The translations under genes were made by a program, and so were the position numbers. The notes beneath the pieces are model-generated. The model was not told where the DNA came from. It saw only the letters and a program-made list of their open reading frames with translations, and searched no databases. 64,000 bases of DNA from Marivivens donghaensis (GTDB lineage: Bacteria; Pseudomonadota; Alphaproteobacteria; Rhodobacterales; Rhodobacteraceae): positions 169,574-233,573 of the forward strand of contig NZ_JAATOP010000006.1 in assembly GCF_011806565.1 (NCBI RefSeq). The letters are read 5' to 3'. Positions 44,228 to 52,857 of this stretch are shown piece by piece. Within the stretch, counting starts at the first letter, position 1. Every line of letters begins with the position of its first letter.

Positions 44228-45348
44228 GCCGCAACCTCCTTGATGCGCCTGCGTTTTTTTGGCTTCGCGGCAAGGTGCAACAGGAACGCAGTGATCAGCA
44301 GACCGACCAGCGTGGGCAGGTAGGCCAGATACCAAGCCTCGGGCGTCACGCGGACCATATTGGCCGCAACGCTTTCGACGATCTTGACCACGATCACCAG
44401 CGCAATTGCGATGATGATCTGCCGCCAGACACCGAAACGACTGAAGCCGCCAACGATCAGCGCCGCGAACCCGATCAGCGAGCCCGACAGCGCGAGCAGC
44501 GCCTGAGCGGTGCGGTTCTGGATTTCCAGCATCAATTGCGCACGGGTGCGGCCTGTTTCCTCGACCAGCGCGGGGCTGAGGGACATCAACTCGAAAGTCG
44601 TGATCTCGGACGCGCCGCGGGTATCGCTCGGCTCGGAGCCCGTAAGGTCCGACACGTCATAGGCAAAATCGTCGAACGTGGTCGTCAGAAGGCGACCCGT
44701 TTCAGTATCCAGCGTCTGCGCCATCCCGTCGATCATCACCAACTGCGGGCCGTTGTCCGTGCGGATCAGATAGGCACGGGCGGCGGTGTAGGTGACGCTC
44801 TCGTCCGGATTGCGGGTGTCCGAGAGGAAAAGGTCCATCAGCTCGCCCTCGCGGCTAATATCGCGAATGTAGATCGTCAGGTGGTCGACCGGCGTCAGGA
44901 AACGGCCCTCGACCAGCAGTCGTGAGGTGACGTTCTGGGCGATCTCGTCGCGGCGTTCGTAGTACCGCTCCAGCGCCGTCGGGACGAGGTAATGCGTCAG
45001 CGCGAGCGTCATCATCGTGGTCAAAAGACCGAAAATCATCACCGGCCGCGCCAGTCGCCACGGCGAGAAACCCGTGGCCTGTACCACCACCAGCTCGCTG
45101 TCGTTCGACAGGCGGTTGGTGACATAGATCGACGCCGCAAGCGCCGCCAACGGCAGCACGATCCGGATCACGCCCGGCAGTGAAAGCGCTGTTAATTCAA
45201 GGAAAACCCAAGCCGACTGGCCGTCTGCAATCAGCTGGTCGAACAGGATGACTGCACGGTTGATCCAGTAGACGAGCACAAGCACCAGCGCGAAAAATCC
45301 GAACAGGGTCAAGAGCTGCGACAGCATGTATCTGTCGAATCGTGCCAC
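44224..45348 (-). CDS. lptF: LPS export permease LptF
   Basis: A 374-residue partner of LptG with the same six-helix plus periplasmic jellyroll layout (MARFDRYMLSQLLTLFGFFALVL is the first helix). The start is a GTG at 45348 with a run of six G (GGGGGG) six bases before it, which settles the start in spite of the rare codon. First gene of the envelope operon, divergent from pepA. Confidence 0.93.
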   Translation of the reverse strand: MARFDRYMLSQLLTLFGFFALVLVLVYWINRAVILFDQLIADGQSAWVFLELTALSLPGVIRIVLPLAALAASIYVTNRLSNDSELVVVQATGFSPWRLARPVMIFGLLTTMMTLALTHYLVPTALERYYERRDEIAQNVTSRLLVEGRFLTPVDHLTIYIRDISREGELMDLFLSDTRNPDESVTYTAARAYLIRTDNGPQLVMIDGMAQTLDTETGRLLTTTFDDFAYDVSDLTGSEPSDTRGASEITTFELMSLSPALVEETGRTRAQLMLEIQNRTAQALLALSGSLIGFAALIVGGFSRFGVWRQIIIAIALVIVVKIVESVAANMVRVTPEAWYLAYLPTLVGLLITAFLLHLAAKPKKRRRIKEVAA

Positions 45349-45475
45349 TGATCCCCCCGCTTGGTCTTTGTTGGTTCCGGCGGAAGCTACCCCATTTAAT
45401 CAGGGGGTTGAACTGCATTCTGGTCATTCCTCCGGCGGCAAGCTACCAATTGCTCAAACACACTCAGGAGATTTC

Positions 45476-46945
45476 ATGACCAACCCCATTGCTATCGAAT
45501 TTGTCGAACCGCAGCTTGATACCCTCGGAGCCGAAGAAGAGCGCGTCGTCGTCGTCTTTGCCGGCAGCGACGGCAAGCTGGACATCGCGGCGCGCAAGGT
45601 GAATTCGCTCACCCGCAAAGCGCTGAGCCGTCTGGTGGAGTCCGACCGTTTCGAAGGCATGAAATCGGGCGAGGTCGCGGAGATCGCGTACCCCTTCGGG
45701 ATGGAGACCGAGAGCGTCCTCGTGGTGAAGCTGGAGCGCAACGCCTCCGCCACCGCAGCGCGCAAGGCAGGCGGCGCGATTGCCCGCTCGCTGGGTTGCA
45801 AGGGCGCGTTGGTTCTTGGCGCATCGCTGAAGAACGTCGCCGACGTGGCGTACGGCATGGCGCTGCGCACCTACGCCTATGAGGACCAGAAAACCGGCGA
45901 GAAGACCGCGCCCGCCAACGTCCGCGTGGCGGTGAAAGACGTGAATGCAGCGTCCGAAGCCTTCGCACCGATGGCTGGTGTGGCCGACGGCGTGTTCTTC
46001 ACCCGCGATCTGGTGAACGCGCCCGCGAACATCCTAACCACCACGACATTCGCTGAAAAACTGCAAGAACTCAGCGCACTGGGCGTCGAAGTTGAAGTCC
46101 TCGAAGAAGACAAGCTGCACGAGCTTGGTATGCGCACGCTGCTCGCCGTGGGCCAAGGCTCCGCCAGCCCGTCGAAGGTCGTCGTGATGAAGTGGAACGG
46201 CGGCGGTGATGAAGCTCCGTTCGCGCTGGTCGGTAAGGGCGTTGTCTTCGACACCGGCGGCATCAGCCTCAAGCCCGCTGCGGGCATGGAAGATATGACC
46301 ATGGACATGGGCGGCGCTGGCGTTGTTTCGGGCGTCATGAAAGCCATCGCGACCCGGGGAGCCAAGGCGAACGTCGTCGGCCTCGTTGGTCTTGTTGAGA
46401 ACATGCCGGGCAGCAATGCGACCCGTCCGGGTGACGTTGTGGCCTCGATGAAGGGCGACACCGTTGAAATCATCAACACCGACGCCGAAGGTCGCCTCGT
46501 GCTGGCGGACGTCATGTGGTACGCGCAGGAACGGTTCCAACCGACCGCGATGATCAACCTCGCCACGCTGACGGGTGCGATCATCATCGCGCTGGGTTCG
46601 GAAAACGCGGGCGTCTTCTCGAACAACGACGAACTAGCGGGCGATTTCCTCGCCGCTGCCAAGGTTGAGGACGAGGGCGCATGGCGGATGCCGCTGGGCG
46701 ACGGTTACGACGCACTGCTGAAGTCGAACATCGCGGACATGAAGAACGTCGGCGGCCGTGAGGGTGGCTCGATCACTGCGGCCCAGTTCCTCCAGCGTTT
46801 CGTGAAGCCGGAGACCCCGTGGATCCACCTCGATATTGCCGGCGTTGCGTCGAAAAAAGCCGACGGTCCGCTGCATCCCAAGGGCGCGACGGGCTGGGGC
46901 GTGCGTGCGCTCGACCGTCTGATCCGCGACCGTTTCGAGGCGTAA
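45476..46945 (+). CDS. pepA: Leucyl aminopeptidase (M17)
   Basis: A 489-residue cytoplasmic metallo-aminopeptidase that removes N-terminal residues from peptides. The C-terminal catalytic domain has the two-metal site in GKGVVFDTGGISLKP and NTDAEGRLVLADV. ATG 45476 has CAGGAG just before it; the ORF extension from 45326 runs into the divergent lptF gene. holC starts three bases after the stop, so the two are an operon, an arrangement common in proteobacteria. Confidence 0.95.
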   Translation: MTNPIAIEFVEPQLDTLGAEEERVVVVFAGSDGKLDIAARKVNSLTRKALSRLVESDRFEGMKSGEVAEIAYPFGMETESVLVVKLERNASATAARKAGGAIARSLGCKGALVLGASLKNVADVAYGMALRTYAYEDQKTGEKTAPANVRVAVKDVNAASEAFAPMAGVADGVFFTRDLVNAPANILTTTTFAEKLQELSALGVEVEVLEEDKLHELGMRTLLAVGQGSASPSKVVVMKWNGGGDEAPFALVGKGVVFDTGGISLKPAAGMEDMTMDMGGAGVVSGVMKAIATRGAKANVVGLVGLVENMPGSNATRPGDVVASMKGDTVEIINTDAEGRLVLADVMWYAQERFQPTAMINLATLTGAIIIALGSENAGVFSNNDELAGDFLAAAKVEDEGAWRMPLGDGYDALLKSNIADMKNVGGREGGSITAAQFLQRFVKPETPWIHLDIAGVASKKADGPLHPKGATGWGVRALDRLIRDRFEA

Positions 46946-46948
46946 GAC

Positions 46949-47407
46949 ATGGGTGCCGCGTTCTTCTACCACCTGACCGAAAGCCCGCTGGAGGAAGCCT
47001 TGCCGCTTCTGCTCGGCAAGGCTTTGGACGCAGGATGGCGCATCGAAGTGCGCGGCACCGATACCGACCGCCTCAAGGAACTCGACACGAAACTCTGGGG
47101 CGGAGCCGACGACGGATTTCTGCCCCACGGCGTTGAAGGCGGAAAACACGATGCACGGCAGCCGATCCTTCTGACCTCATCACACAACCGTAAGAATAAC
47201 CCGACTTGCGTCGTGGCGGTTCACGGGGCTAAGATCGCCCCCGAAGAGGTTGAAGGTTTAGAGCGCGCGATGGTCGTTTTCGACGCCACAATTGGCGACG
47301 AAATCCAGCAAGCACGAGAACAATGGAAGGCGCTGACCGGAGCGGGCTGCACGGCTCAATATTGGGCGCAGGAAGGCCACCGCTGGGTCAAGAAGGCGGA
47401 ATCCTGA
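46949..47407 (+). CDS. holC: DNA polymerase III chi subunit
   Basis: A 152-residue replisome accessory protein of the HolC family, linking the clamp loader to single-strand-binding protein. Family features: MGAAFFYHLTESPLEEALP at the start, KLWGGADDGFLPHG, and the C-terminal LTGAGCTAQYWAQE. Start follows pepA by three bases. In alphaproteobacteria chi is often encoded behind pepA. Confidence 0.92.
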   Translation: MGAAFFYHLTESPLEEALPLLLGKALDAGWRIEVRGTDTDRLKELDTKLWGGADDGFLPHGVEGGKHDARQPILLTSSHNRKNNPTCVVAVHGAKIAPEEVEGLERAMVVFDATIGDEIQQAREQWKALTGAGCTAQYWAQEGHRWVKKAES

Positions 47408-47443
47408 CTGAGGTGAAATAAACTTAATCTGTGCGGAGGCGGT

Positions 47444-47911
47444 ATGTCTCGAAAATCCGAACTGCCGCTCTACACGGGTGGCTGCCAGTGCGGAGCAGTG
47501 CGTTTTCGCACCTCGCAATTGCTGGATAACGCTCACATCTGCTTTTGCAGGATGTGCCAACGCGCCTCTGGCGGGATGGCGATGGGCTGGGTTGGTGTCG
47601 CTAATCCGGCACTGACGTGGACCAAGGGCCTTCCGAACACATTCAGCAGTTCCCAAGGCGTCGGGCGCGGGTTCTGTAGTGACTGCGGTACGACGCTCTA
47701 TTTCTCGCGCGTCAGCCGCACCTACCAGTTTCTCGCGCTCGCCGCGTTCGACGATCCGCATGACATCGAAATCCGCTTCACTTTGGGCAACGAGTCCAAG
47801 CTCGACCAACTGGCGCAATGCTCCGAAGTGCCCGCGCATAACTTGATCGAGGATACCGAGAATTTCGAGCGCGCGCGCCTGACGAACAAGCAGTTCAAGG
47901 TAAACCGTTAA
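47444..47911 (+). CDS. GFA family (glutathione-dependent formaldehyde-activating-like) zinc protein
   Basis: A 155-residue GFA-fold protein with zinc-binding cysteines in GGCQCGAVRF, CFCRMCQRASGG and FCSDCGTTLYF, the standard GFA pattern. Founding members were linked to S-hydroxymethylglutathione formation, but most family members have no proven activity. GGAGG precedes ATG 47444. It lies 36 bases after holC on the same strand. Its stop overlaps the stop of the opposing protease gene in a TTAA palindrome. Confidence 0.88.
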   Translation: MSRKSELPLYTGGCQCGAVRFRTSQLLDNAHICFCRMCQRASGGMAMGWVGVANPALTWTKGLPNTFSSSQGVGRGFCSDCGTTLYFSRVSRTYQFLALAAFDDPHDIEIRFTLGNESKLDQLAQCSEVPAHNLIEDTENFERARLTNKQFKVNR

Positions 47912-48486
47912 CGAGTGAGGATCAGCCGCCCGCGGGTGATCTCGATCTTCTCAAAGCGCGACAGATAGCTCATGCCCAGCAGCGAGTCCCGCATCGGGCC
48001 GCCGTTGACAACTGCACGGACGTTACGGTCGAGGATGGGGCCGAGTTCGACCGTCTCCAGCCGCACAGGGGCCGTCTGTACGATGCCGTTCGCCGTGGTG
48101 GCGGAGCCAACGAACCGCAGATCATCCGATTTAAACCCAAGGCGTTTAGCGTCCTCTTCGGTGAGTACGACATGGCTCGCGCCGGTGTCGACCACGAACT
48201 CGATCGGCACGCCATTCACCAAAGCGGTAAGGTAGTAATGGCCATCGCGCTGCATGGTCAGCTCGATCCGGCCATCCTGCAATTCGGCTTGGGTCTGGAA
48301 GGGCATGAAGCCCGCGCCCTGATAGGTGCCGACCGCAAAGGTCAGGCCGCCGATAATCACCGCCCAGATCCCGAAGTTTCGCGCGACCTGGCCGAAGCGC
48401 CCGCGCGAAGTCGCCAGCACGCCGATCAGCACGGCGATGACGATCAGTCCCAAGTATGTCAGACGCATGATCTCGTTTTGGCTCAT
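47908..48486 (-). CDS. Membrane-anchored retropepsin-like aspartic protease (TIGR02281 type)
   Basis: A 192-residue protein with two N-terminal membrane segments (about 7-24 and 33-52) and a single retropepsin-like domain containing the catalytic VDTGASHVVLTEEDA motif (Asp-Thr-Gly, about residue 103). A single domain must dimerise to be active. ATG 48486 gives the proper membrane start; an in-frame ATG at 48468 is an alternative, and the extension to 48576 runs into marC. It starts 16 bases after marC, so the two are probably co-transcribed. Substrate unknown. Confidence 0.85.
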   Translation of the reverse strand: MSQNEIMRLTYLGLIVIAVLIGVLATSRGRFGQVARNFGIWAVIIGGLTFAVGTYQGAGFMPFQTQAELQDGRIELTMQRDGHYYLTALVNGVPIEFVVDTGASHVVLTEEDAKRLGFKSDDLRFVGSATTANGIVQTAPVRLETVELGPILDRNVRAVVNGGPMRDSLLGMSYLSRFEKIEITRGRLILTR

Positions 48487-48502
48487 GCATCTATATTTAG
48501 GA

Positions 48503-49123
48503 TTAAACAGCCAGACCGAAAGACCTGAGTCCATCAAGAATGAACTGGATCGCGAGCGCGGCCAGCAAAAGGCCAAGCAGGCGGGTCACGACGTTGACGC
48601 CGACCTTGCCCAAGATGCGCTCCAGCGAGCCCGAAATTAGGAAGAGGACGAAGACAATCGCCAGCACGAGAGCCAGCACGGCGATGATCGAAATCGAGCC
48701 CGCAAATCCTTCGGCGCGGTCCATCAGAAGGATCATCGTCGCGATGGCTCCCGGACCGGCGATCAGCGGGATGGCAATCGGGAAGACCGACGGATCGTCG
48801 CCGTGGTCCTCATGCGCGTCCTCTGCATTGTTTTCGCGGCGGGCCTGACGCTTCTGGAACAGCATCTCAAGCGCGGTGAGGAACAGCAGGATTCCGCCCG
48901 AGATGCGGAATGCGGGCAGACCGATGCCGATGAAGCCGAGCACAGCCTCGCCGAAGAACGCGAAGATACACAGGATCGCAAACGCGATGACGCAAGCGCG
49001 CAGGCCGATGGCGCGGCGCTTGCCGTCGGACATGCCCGCCGTCATCGCGACAAAGAGCGGCGCAAGACCGATGGGGTCGATAATCACGAAGAGCGTGGTG
49101 AAGGCTGTAATCAATTCATTCAT
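48503..49123 (-). CDS. MarC family integral membrane protein
   Basis: A 206-residue inner-membrane protein with six predicted helices, an N-terminal MNELITAFTTLFVIIDPIGLAPLF segment (family-typical DPIG) and a hydrophilic acidic loop about 95-112 (ENNAEDAHEDHGDD). PLIAGPGAI is also conserved. MarC proteins were once linked to multiple antibiotic resistance, but that role has been withdrawn; function is unknown. Likely co-transcribed with the downstream protease gene. Confidence 0.9.
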   Translation of the reverse strand: MNELITAFTTLFVIIDPIGLAPLFVAMTAGMSDGKRRAIGLRACVIAFAILCIFAFFGEAVLGFIGIGLPAFRISGGILLFLTALEMLFQKRQARRENNAEDAHEDHGDDPSVFPIAIPLIAGPGAIATMILLMDRAEGFAGSISIIAVLALVLAIVFVLFLISGSLERILGKVGVNVVTRLLGLLLAALAIQFILDGLRSFGLAV

Positions 49124-49159
49124 AGGCGTGAGCTATAACGCTTTTGACCACTCGGGCAA

Positions 49160-49219
49160 GAGGGGGCGCTGCCCCCGCGGCTGCGCCGCTCCCCCGAGGT
49201 ATTTGGGTCAGAATGAAGA
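49160..49219. repeat. Two-hairpin intergenic repeat, copy D (divergent)
   Basis: GGGGGCGCTGCCCCC at 49162-49176, second hairpin GCGGC-TGC-GCCGC, then TCCCCCGAGGTATTTGGG. The 3' tail differs from copies A to C (CAGAATGAAGAAAG instead of GCACAAAGGCA) and leads into the terminator at 49220. It lies between marC and livM. Confidence 0.7.
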
Positions 49220-49242
49220 AAGGGCCGCGCGTGGCGGCCCTT
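49220..49242 (-). terminator. Terminator at the end of the liv operon
   Basis: AAGGGCCGC at 49220-49228 pairs with GCGGCCCTT at 49234-49242 around a 5-base loop. On the minus strand it follows the livM stop by eight bases and is followed by TTCTTCATTC. Confidence 0.75.
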
Positions 49243-49249
49243 GGAGTTC

Positions 49250-50572
49250 TTATTTTTCGGGGACAAGGCCGCGCGGGTTGAACCGCAGCACCAAGAGCAG
49301 GATGAGGCCCATAGTGAAGAGGCGCATATGCGGCGCGGCGTCTGTCATGCGGACCGCAAACCAGTTGTTCGGATCGAGCCCAGCGGTGGAGATCTGCGCG
49401 AGCCATTGGCCCATCGGTTCGACCTTGACGTAAAGCCACCAGATCAGGAACGCGCCGAGGAGCGAGCCGATGTTGTTGCCCGAGCCTCCGACGATCACCA
49501 TCACCCAGATGAGGAAGGTGAAGCGCAGCGGGTTGTAGGTGGTCGGCACCAGCTGGCCGTCCAGCGTGGTCATCATCGCACCGGCGATGCCGCAGATCGC
49601 GGAGCCGAGGATGAAGATTTGCAGGTGGCGCGCGGTGACGTTCTTGCCCATGGCGCGGGCTGCGGTTTCATTGTCACGGATCGCGCGCATCATGCGGCCC
49701 CACGGAGAGTGGCGGGCCAGCTGGGCGAGGATCAGGACGATGACCAGCACAGCGGTGAACAGCAGCGCGTAGCCGAGTTTGATGTAGAGCGTCGAGGCTT
49801 CGACAGGGCCGAGGCCGAAGTTGGCGGCGGCTTCGATGAAGGCCGGATCGGCTTGCAGGTCTACAGGGTTCGGAACGGGACGGGGCAGGCCGTTGACGTT
49901 CTTCGCGCCGCGGGACAGCCAGCCTTCGTTCTTGATCACGGCGACGATAATCTCGGCGATACCGAGGGTCGCGATGGCCAGGTAGTCCGAACGCAGGCCC
50001 AAGGCGGTCTTGCCGATGATCCAAGCTGCACCAGCGGCGAGCAGGCCGCCCACGGGCCACGACAGCAGCACCGGTAAGCCCAGACCACCAAGGTAACCTG
50101 CGACTGAGGGGTTCACTGCTTCAATCGCTTCCACGCCCGGATCGAAGACCGAACGGTAGATGAAGAAGCCGCCGACCAGTACCACGATGGTGAAAACCGC
50201 GCGGGCGTTGCCCTTGGGCAGTTTGGTGCGGAGCATGATGGTCAGGCCAATGGTCAGCGCACCGATCAGCAGGCCCGCCAGAACGCGCGCGCCGCCGGCC
50301 TCCCATGCTTCGCCCACGGGCTGCATGGAGGTGATGACGACCGCGAGGCCGCCCAGAGCGGTGAAGCCCATGATGCCGACGTTAAAGAGGCCCGCGTAGC
50401 CCCATTGCAGGTTTACACCCAGCGCCATGACAGCCGAGACCAGCGCCATGTTGAGGATGGAGACCGAGGTGTCCCAGCTTCCGGTGAAGATCCAGAAGTT
50501 GGTCAGACCTTCGAGCAGGAACAGGATCGCGACGAGGGCGAAGTAAAAGATCACACGGTTGGACTGGCTCAT
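49250..50572 (-). CDS. livM: Branched-chain amino acid ABC transporter permease LivM
   Basis: A 440-residue inner-membrane permease with about ten helices. The LivM-type cytoplasmic EAA-like segment (SPWGRMMRAIRDNETAARAMGKNV) and the conserved GLRSDYLAIATLGIAEI are present. It pairs with LivH to form the transport channel for leucine-type amino acids or related amides. It overlaps livH by four bases. It is longer than E. coli LivM in the N-terminal half. Confidence 0.93.
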   Translation of the reverse strand: MSQSNRVIFYFALVAILFLLEGLTNFWIFTGSWDTSVSILNMALVSAVMALGVNLQWGYAGLFNVGIMGFTALGGLAVVITSMQPVGEAWEAGGARVLAGLLIGALTIGLTIMLRTKLPKGNARAVFTIVVLVGGFFIYRSVFDPGVEAIEAVNPSVAGYLGGLGLPVLLSWPVGGLLAAGAAWIIGKTALGLRSDYLAIATLGIAEIIVAVIKNEGWLSRGAKNVNGLPRPVPNPVDLQADPAFIEAAANFGLGPVEASTLYIKLGYALLFTAVLVIVLILAQLARHSPWGRMMRAIRDNETAARAMGKNVTARHLQIFILGSAICGIAGAMMTTLDGQLVPTTYNPLRFTFLIWVMVIVGGSGNNIGSLLGAFLIWWLYVKVEPMGQWLAQISTAGLDPNNWFAVRMTDAAPHMRLFTMGLILLLVLRFNPRGLVPEK

Positions 50573-51579
50573 ACCGATTGTCCTTTGAAGATGCCGGTGG
50601 GCTTGAACAGCAGCACGATGACGAGGATCGTGAAGCTCACCGCAATTTTGTAGTCGGTCGAAAGCAGCTGGAGGAGGCCCTCGGGCTGGAGGCTATCGGG
50701 CAGGACATATCCTGCAACCGCGCGCCAGACGTAGGTTACGACGACCTCCGAATAGGCGACGACGAAGCCGCCAGCGATGGCGCCCAGCGGGCTACCCAGA
50801 CCTCCGACGATGGCAGCGGCGAAGGTCGGCAGCAGGAGCTGGAAGTAGGTGAAGGGCGAATAGCTCTTATCGAGGCCGTAAAGCACACCTGCCGTAGTGG
50901 TCAGGATGCCGACGATCAGCCACGTCACCATGACCACGCGGTTCGGGTTGATACCCGACAGCAGCGCCAGATCCTCGTTATCCGAATAGGCGCGCATGGA
51001 TTTACCCGTGCGGGTGCGGTTGAGGAACCAGAACAGCCAAGCTACGACGATGACAGCCACAACGACGGTCAGCGCCTGCGTGGTCCGCAGCGCCAGCGGT
51101 TGGTCGAGGCCCGACCATTCCTTGAATGCGCGCGCTTGGATCAGGAAACGCTCGCCATCGGTGAAGTTGATGTCCTTCACGCCCGCGAGGAAGCGGATCA
51201 CGCCGTTGGTCATGAACATGACGCCCAGCGAAGCCATGACGAACACGATCGGCGCGGCTTTTTTCGCGCGGTAGAACTTATAGACGACCTGATCGGTGCC
51301 GATCATCACCAGCGAGGTGACGATGATGGCGAAGGGCAGGGCGAGCAGGGCGGTCGGCAGCGGGCCGAGCGTGATGCCCCACGACTGGAACAGCGCGGTG
51401 ATGCCGATGGTGACGACAGTACCAAGCGCCATCGTGTCGCCGTGCGCGAAGTTCGAGAACCGCAGGATCGAATAGATCAGCGTCACGCCCAGTGCACCCA
51501 GCGCGAGCTGTGCGCCGTAGGTGGTCGCCGGAATGATGATGAAGTTGGTCAGCATGACCAGAGCGTTGAGAAAATCCAT
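50569..51579 (-). CDS. livH: Branched-chain amino acid ABC transporter permease LivH
   Basis: A 336-residue permease with about eight helices; LGALGVTLIYSILRFSNFAHGD (about 24-45) and RAYSDNEDLALLSGINPNRV are LivH signatures. ATG 51579 has GGAGG seven bases before it, better than the ATG at 51591. It lies one base after the livF stop and overlaps livM by four bases, in a tightly coupled operon. Confidence 0.94.
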   Translation of the reverse strand: MDFLNALVMLTNFIIIPATTYGAQLALGALGVTLIYSILRFSNFAHGDTMALGTVVTIGITALFQSWGITLGPLPTALLALPFAIIVTSLVMIGTDQVVYKFYRAKKAAPIVFVMASLGVMFMTNGVIRFLAGVKDINFTDGERFLIQARAFKEWSGLDQPLALRTTQALTVVVAVIVVAWLFWFLNRTRTGKSMRAYSDNEDLALLSGINPNRVVMVTWLIVGILTTTAGVLYGLDKSYSPFTYFQLLLPTFAAAIVGGLGSPLGAIAGGFVVAYSEVVVTYVWRAVAGYVLPDSLQPEGLLQLLSTDYKIAVSFTILVIVLLFKPTGIFKGQSV

Positions 51580-51580
51580 C

Positions 51581-52294
51581 TCAGCCTCCAAGGAACGAGC
51601 GGCGGACGACGGGGTCGTTCAGCATTTCCTGACCCGTTCCGGTGTGAGCATTGGCGCCTTGAACCAGCACATAGGCGCGGTCCGCGATTTCGAGCGCCTG
51701 CTTGGCGTTCTGTTCGACCATGAGGATCGGCATCCCTGTCCGGCTAACTTCGATGATGCGGTCGAAAAGCTCGTCCATGACGACGGGCGACACACCTGCG
51801 GTCGGCTCATCGAGCAGCAGAACACGGGGCTGGGTCATCAGCGCACGGCCCACGGCCACCTGCTGACGCTGACCGCCCGAAAGCTCGCCCGCGGCTTGGT
51901 AACGCTTGTCGCGCAGGATCGGGAAGAGGCTGTAGACCTGCTCCATCGTGTCCTTGAAATTGTCGGTGCGGATGAAGGCCCCCATTTCGAGGTTCTCTTC
52001 AACAGTCATCGACGGGAAGATGTTGCGGACCTGCGGCACGAAGCCCATGCCTTTCAGCACGCGCTCTTGCGGGGTCAGGGTGGTGATGTCCTCGCCGTCC
52101 AGACGGACAGAGCCGCTGCGGACATTGAGCATCCCGAAAACCGCCTTCATCGCGGTCGATTTGCCGGCGCCGTTCGGGCCGACGATGACAGCGATTTCAC
52201 CGGGGTTCACGGCAATGGTGCAGGAATGGAGGATATCGGGACCACGGCCGTAACCGCCGGTCATCGTATCTCCGATGAGGAATGGTTCAGTCAT
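51581..52294 (-). CDS. livF: Branched-chain amino acid ABC transporter ATPase LivF
   Basis: A 237-residue cytoplasmic ATPase. Walker A is GPNGAGKST, the ABC signature is LSGGQRQQVAVGRAL, and Walker B is VLLLDEPTAGVSP; MVEQNAKQALEIAD is typical of LivF. ATG 52294 was chosen because the family start (TEPFLIGDTMTGGYG) follows; the extension to 52381 is not family-like. In place of the usual direct livG-livF neighbourhood, a secreted-protein gene lies between livG and livF. Confidence 0.93.
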   Translation of the reverse strand: MTEPFLIGDTMTGGYGRGPDILHSCTIAVNPGEIAVIVGPNGAGKSTAMKAVFGMLNVRSGSVRLDGEDITTLTPQERVLKGMGFVPQVRNIFPSMTVEENLEMGAFIRTDNFKDTMEQVYSLFPILRDKRYQAAGELSGGQRQQVAVGRALMTQPRVLLLDEPTAGVSPVVMDELFDRIIEVSRTGMPILMVEQNAKQALEIADRAYVLVQGANAHTGTGQEMLNDPVVRRSFLGG

Positions 52295-52365
52295 GAGTGT
52301 GACACTCTCGTACAAGGGTGTTTGGCACGCATACGGCGTGCGAATTCTGGAAACGGGGGAAACGG

Positions 52366-52857
52366 TCAGCCAATGTCGCAATCCTTGCGCAGGCCGTTCC
52401 GGTCTCCGAACTGGCTGATGAGCTGGTCATGTTCGGCAAGCGGCGTATCGCCGTTTGCGCCGTTGGACATGAAAAGAACGTAGCGGTCCTGAACCGTGTA
52501 GATGGTGTAAACCGCCATCAGACCGTCTGCGCGGTAGGCGATCACTCGGCTGGGCGCGGCGCAATCAAGCTTCTGCGCATCCAGGATCTCGAACACCTGA
52601 GTATTGGGGCGCATGGCGGTAAAGCCGTAAGCCTCTTGGCCTAGCACATCCATTTCGGTCGCGATGCCGTCCATGACAGGCAGGCCGACAGCATGAATGC
52701 GCGCGTCTTCGACTTCCATGAAATAGAAGTTATCTTCCATGCCCGCGTCGGTGGTGCCTTCAAGATCGCAGACCTCGAACGTTTCGGCCAGCGTCACGCA
52801 GTCGGCTTGCGCCGCACCTGTCGCCAGCAAAAGCGCCGATGTGATCAGCGCCTTCAT
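52366..52857 (-). CDS. Unknown secreted protein embedded in the liv operon
   Basis: A 163-residue protein with a clear signal peptide (1-18, AAQA/DC), so it is probably periplasmic. The mature part has four cysteines (Cys20, Cys30, one in QKLDCAAPS and one in LRKDCDIG), which could form two disulfides. The rest is mixed and mostly beta-like, with no domain I recognise. The start overlaps the livG stop by four bases (ATGA), so it is translated with the transporter, and livF follows after 71 bases. It may assist substrate capture or transporter control; this is inference from position only. Confidence 0.75.
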   Translation of the reverse strand: MKALITSALLLATGAAQADCVTLAETFEVCDLEGTTDAGMEDNFYFMEVEDARIHAVGLPVMDGIATEMDVLGQEAYGFTAMRPNTQVFEILDAQKLDCAAPSRVIAYRADGLMAVYTIYTVQDRYVLFMSNGANGDTPLAEHDQLISQFGDRNGLRKDCDIG

